DNA from: Agrobacterium tumefaciens
GTDB lineage: Bacteria > Pseudomonadota > Alphaproteobacteria > Rhizobiales > Rhizobiaceae
DNA length: 64,000 nt
Assembly: GCA_017744915.1 (NCBI GenBank)
Contig: JAGIAH010000001.1
Span: forward strand, 620,001-684,000
Direction: 5' to 3'
Shown in pieces: positions 61,670 to 64,000 of the stretch. The translations under genes were made by a program, and so were the position numbers. Positions within the stretch are counted from its first letter, which is position 1. Every line of letters starts with the position of its first letter. Below the pieces are notes generated by a model that did no database searches, was not told the origin of the DNA, and worked only from the letters and a program-made list of their open reading frames with translations.

Positions 61670-62674
61670 TCAGGCGGCCTCGAGCGCCATAAGCTGATCT
61701 AAAAGCGGCTGCGGCAGCTCTATTCCCGCGCATTGCGTCTCGGCGCGGCGCTGACGCGCGCCGTCCCCCGGGATTGCGACCGGACTGGCGGGATCGGCCG
61801 GGCGGGACAGGCGCAGACGGTCGAGATAGGTCGCAAGCGACCGGACGCTGCCATCTCCCGCTGCCGTATCGATAAGAATGAGAAGATCGCCCTTGTTGGC
61901 CGGATGAGTATCGTCGAGCGTTCCGTGGACGTCGGGCGCAAGATCGGAACCGGCGAGCGCCGCGACCAGAAGTTCGATCGCGAGGCCGAGGCCGTAACCT
62001 TTCGCACCACCGAAAGGCGCTATCGCCCCGGTCTTGGCCGCCCGAGGGTCGGTGGTCGGGTGGCCTTCAGCGTCCATGGCCCAGCCAGACGGGATCGGCA
62101 CTCCGCGCATTGCGTGATTGTTGATCTTGCCCATGGAAACGACACTGGTAGCGAGATCGAGCACGAAAGGCCGGTCACCAGAGGGAATACCGATTGCGAT
62201 GGGATTGGTGCCGAGCATTGCCTGCGTCCCGCCGAAGGGATGCACGAGCGCCTCGCTGGTCGACATGACGATGCCGATCAGGCCGTCCCTTGCGGCGGCC
62301 TCCGCATAATAGGCCAGCATACCGATGTGATTGGCGTTGCGGATGGCAGCGACAGCGATTCCCGTCTCGCTCAGCACGCTTCGCACGGTCCGCATCGTGT
62401 GCATTACCACCACGGGTCCGAGGCCACGGTCGCCGTCAACGCTGAGAAAGGATTTCCTGCGCCATGTCGCGGTCCCTTGTGCCCGGGCGTCTGCAATTCC
62501 CTTGTCCAACCGGGAAAGGATGAGCGGCAGCCGTTGCAAGCCATGCGAAGGCAGCCCGCGCAACTCAGCCTCGATAAGCAGATCGGCCTGGAGGCGAGCA
62601 CTGTCAGGCGGGACGCCCCGTCCTTCGAGCAGGGCCGTTGCCAGACGCCGGAGCCGTTCCGGTTGCAGCTTCAT
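61670..62674 (-). CDS. Malate/L-lactate dehydrogenase family (Ldh2) oxidoreductase
   Basis: 334 residues. The Ldh2 family uses NAD(P) on 2-hydroxy acids or their keto forms (malate, lactate, sulfolactate, ureidoglycolate, imino acids). Marks are the catalytic-region GLPSHGLQRLPL, NANHIGMLAYYAE, GTNPIAIGIPS and GAKGYGLGLAIELL. First gene of the operon, 20 bases before the iron alcohol dehydrogenase. Its start is 100 bases from the divergent GntR gene, with direct repeats between. Confidence 0.85.
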   Translation of the reverse strand: MKLQPERLRRLATALLEGRGVPPDSARLQADLLIEAELRGLPSHGLQRLPLILSRLDKGIADARAQGTATWRRKSFLSVDGDRGLGPVVVMHTMRTVRSVLSETGIAVAAIRNANHIGMLAYYAEAAARDGLIGIVMSTSEALVHPFGGTQAMLGTNPIAIGIPSGDRPFVLDLATSVVSMGKINNHAMRGVPIPSGWAMDAEGHPTTDPRAAKTGAIAPFGGAKGYGLGLAIELLVAALAGSDLAPDVHGTLDDTHPANKGDLLILIDTAAGDGSVRSLATYLDRLRLSRPADPASPVAIPGDGARQRRAETQCAGIELPQPLLDQLMALEAA

Positions 62675-62697
62675 CTTAAAATCCTATATCAGATCAT

Positions 62698-62733
62698 ATA
62701 CGATATTGTATTTGACATACGATATCTTATTTG
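62698..62733. promoter_or_regulatory. Tandem operator-like direct repeats
   Basis: ATACGATATTGTATTTG (62698-62714) and ATACGATATCTTATTTG (62717-62733) match at 15 of 17 positions with a 19-bp period, nearly two helical turns. The first copy contains the dyad ATAC(N6)GTAT. They lie between the divergent Ldh2 and GntR genes, a natural site for the GntR protein. Confidence 0.6.
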
Positions 62734-62774
62734 TAACAAATGCCGACGTGTCAAGAAGCAATTGGAGAGTGAAA

Positions 62775-63461
62775 GTGGCATTTACGGCGGAACGGGAGGC
62801 GAAAGCGGCAAGCATTCGCCCGAGCAGCGTGGTCGATGGCGTTTACGACAACATCTACCATCGGCTGATGTCCCTGGAGATCGCGCCCGGCGCGCGTATT
62901 CCGATCGATGTGCTGGCCCGCGAAATCGGCGTCTCCCAAACGCCGATCCGCGAAGCCTTGAGCCGTCTCGAGCGTGAAGGGCTTGTGCGCAAGGAGCATC
63001 TGGTCGGTTACAGCGCGGCGCCGCAGTGGACGAAAAAGCAGTTCGAGGATCTTTATGCCTTCCGTCTTCTGGTCGAGCCGGAAGCCGCAAGGCTCGCAAC
63101 TCTCAACATGACCCCCGAGGCGTTGCGGCAGCTTGAAAATTCCGCAGCGGATATGGGCAATGGCGAGGCACCGGTTGACCGCAACACGCGGTATTCGCGC
63201 TTTGCCCGTGCGGACGCACAATTCCACGACAAGATTCTCAAGATTGCCGGAAACGATGTGATCCGCAGTACACTGTCGAACCAGCATGTCCATCTGCACA
63301 TCTTCCGGCTGATGTTTCATACACGCGTGACGCAGGAGGCTCTCGAGGAGCACGAGAATTTGCTTGCGGCATTTCGGTCTGGTGATCCGCAGGCGGCGGT
63401 CGATGCCATGCGCATCCATATCGAACGTTCGCGCGACCGGTTGCTTTCGGCTTTCGAATGA
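62775..63461 (+). CDS. GntR-family (FCD) regulator
   Basis: 228 residues from GTG 62775, with GGAG 7 bases upstream. The winged helix includes VLAREIGVSQTPIREALSRLEREGL at about residues 45-70; the FCD domain follows, with candidate metal-binding residues in ADAQFHDKI and HENLLAAFR. Divergent from the Ldh2 operon and overlapping the following ATPase gene by 4 bases, so it probably controls both. Confidence 0.84.
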   Translation: MAFTAEREAKAASIRPSSVVDGVYDNIYHRLMSLEIAPGARIPIDVLAREIGVSQTPIREALSRLEREGLVRKEHLVGYSAAPQWTKKQFEDLYAFRLLVEPEAARLATLNMTPEALRQLENSAADMGNGEAPVDRNTRYSRFARADAQFHDKILKIAGNDVIRSTLSNQHVHLHIFRLMFHTRVTQEALEEHENLLAAFRSGDPQAAVDAMRIHIERSRDRLLSAFE

Positions 63462-64000
63462 ACGCGGTCCTGTCGCCCCACCCCCTGGCGTCGCCGGAAA
63501 GTCCGGCGGTCGCAACCCTTCGGGCCGATGGGCTTTGTAAAGCCTATGGCCCGATCACCGTCCTGTCGGACCTGACGCTCGATGTCCGCGCCGGAGAGGT
63601 TCACGCCATCATCGGCGAAAACGGCGCCGGCAAGTCAACGCTGATGAAGCTGTTGTCCGGTCACGTCGCGCCGACGGAAGGCCGGCTGTTCATGGATGGC
63701 CAGCCGGTAGAGTTTCGCAACGCAGTGGAAGCGGAAAACGCCGGCATCGTGCTGGTGCATCAGGAAATCCTGCTCGCCGCGGACCTTACGGTTGCGGAAA
63801 ACCTGTTTCTTGGACGTGAAGTCGGCCGTGGCCCGATGGTCGATGACCGGGCGATGAACCGCCGCACGGCCGAGCTGCTGGCAAGGGTCGGCTCGACGGC
63901 GCGCCCGCGTGACCGTGTCAGTGAATTGCCGCTTGCCCAGCGCCAGCTTGTGCAGATTGCACGTGCACTTCTCGACGACCGCAAGGTCGTCATTCTGGAC
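63458..64000 (+). CDS. Sugar-type ABC importer ATPase (3' end missing)
   Basis: 181 codons from ATG 63458 to the window edge without a stop. First nucleotide-binding domain of an RbsA-like ATPase: Walker A GENGAGKSTLMKLLSG, VLVHQEILLAADLTVAENLFLG and Walker B beginning VVILD at the very end; LPLAQRQLVQIARAL is the degenerate signature. Full-length relatives are about 500 residues, so roughly 320 are beyond the edge, probably followed by permeases and a binding protein. Its GTG/ATG-TGA overlap with the regulator gene suggests one transcript. Confidence 0.88.
   Translation, partial: MNAVLSPHPLASPESPAVATLRADGLCKAYGPITVLSDLTLDVRAGEVHAIIGENGAGKSTLMKLLSGHVAPTEGRLFMDGQPVEFRNAVEAENAGIVLVHQEILLAADLTVAENLFLGREVGRGPMVDDRAMNRRTAELLARVGSTARPRDRVSELPLAQRQLVQIARALLDDRKVVILD

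Noticed and set aside
1-64000. tRNA, rRNA, CRISPR, prophage, riboswitch and replication origin signals
   Set aside because: Intergenic regions were read on both strands; none shows a cloverleaf, regularly spaced repeat array, iterons or a known riboswitch core that I could support.

Overview
The window is a 64 kb stretch of high-GC, densely coding alphaproteobacterial DNA. Gene content and order point to the Agrobacterium/Rhizobium group: a hutXWV-type histidine importer, an ans/asp asparagine unit, a kdpFABC-DE potassium system, a palindrome resembling rhizobial intergenic repeats, and many ABC importers each paired with a GntR or LacI regulator. No rRNA, tRNA, CRISPR array, phage gene or intact insertion sequence was seen. 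The layout resembles a catabolic secondary replicon or chromosome arm; that placement is inference.

Layout. 1-929: 3' part of a threonine aldolase. 960-9368 (minus): a complete kdp operon read as 27-aa ORF, kdpF, kdpA, 53-aa ORF, kdpB, kdpC, kdpD, kdpE; three of these reading frames are very small. 9589-14379: asparagine use, with asparaginase and permease divergent from aspartase and a GntR regulator at the end; two inverted 19-bp sites lie in the divergent promoter region. 14617-20761: an RND efflux pump with two adaptor lipoproteins (TriABC-like) and a divergent TetR gene whose likely operator sits inside the pump promoter. 20800-26379: HutC-type repressor, histidine-type ABC importer and a histidase homologue that lacks exactly the Ala-Ser-Gly tripeptide that forms the MIO cofactor.

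26425-34701: LacI regulator, single-permease sugar importer, three TIM-barrel isomerase/epimerase proteins and a Gfo/Idh/MocA oxidoreductase, suggesting a cyclitol, keto-sugar or rhizopine-like substrate. 34939-46017: a regulon consistent with a non-phosphorylative L-fucose (or related 6-deoxy-sugar/D-arabinose) pathway: aldo/keto reductase, lactonase, UxaA-family dehydratase, SDR dehydrogenase, FAH-family hydrolase, mutarotase, GntR regulator and a two-permease importer. Four near-identical 14-bp sites mark its four transcription units. A perfect bidirectional terminator closes it.

46920-58006: a divergent amine/guanidino module. The left arm holds an agmatinase-family ureohydrolase, a periplasmic binding protein, an omega-aminotransferase, a gamma-glutamyltransferase, gabT and gabD; the right arm holds a GntR regulator, two permeases and an ATPase. 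Its logic is uptake, removal of urea or amine groups, and entry through GABA and succinate semialdehyde into the TCA cycle. 58110-64000: a tight four-gene operon (Ldh2-family dehydrogenase, iron alcohol dehydrogenase, semialdehyde dehydrogenase, alpha/beta hydrolase) divergent from a GntR gene and a sugar-type ABC ATPase cut by the window edge.

The strongest candidates for undescribed biology are the MIO-less histidase paralogue, the small open frames in the kdp operon, and the self-consistent operator sets found by reading intergenic DNA. All functional calls are from reading sequence; no database search was run.
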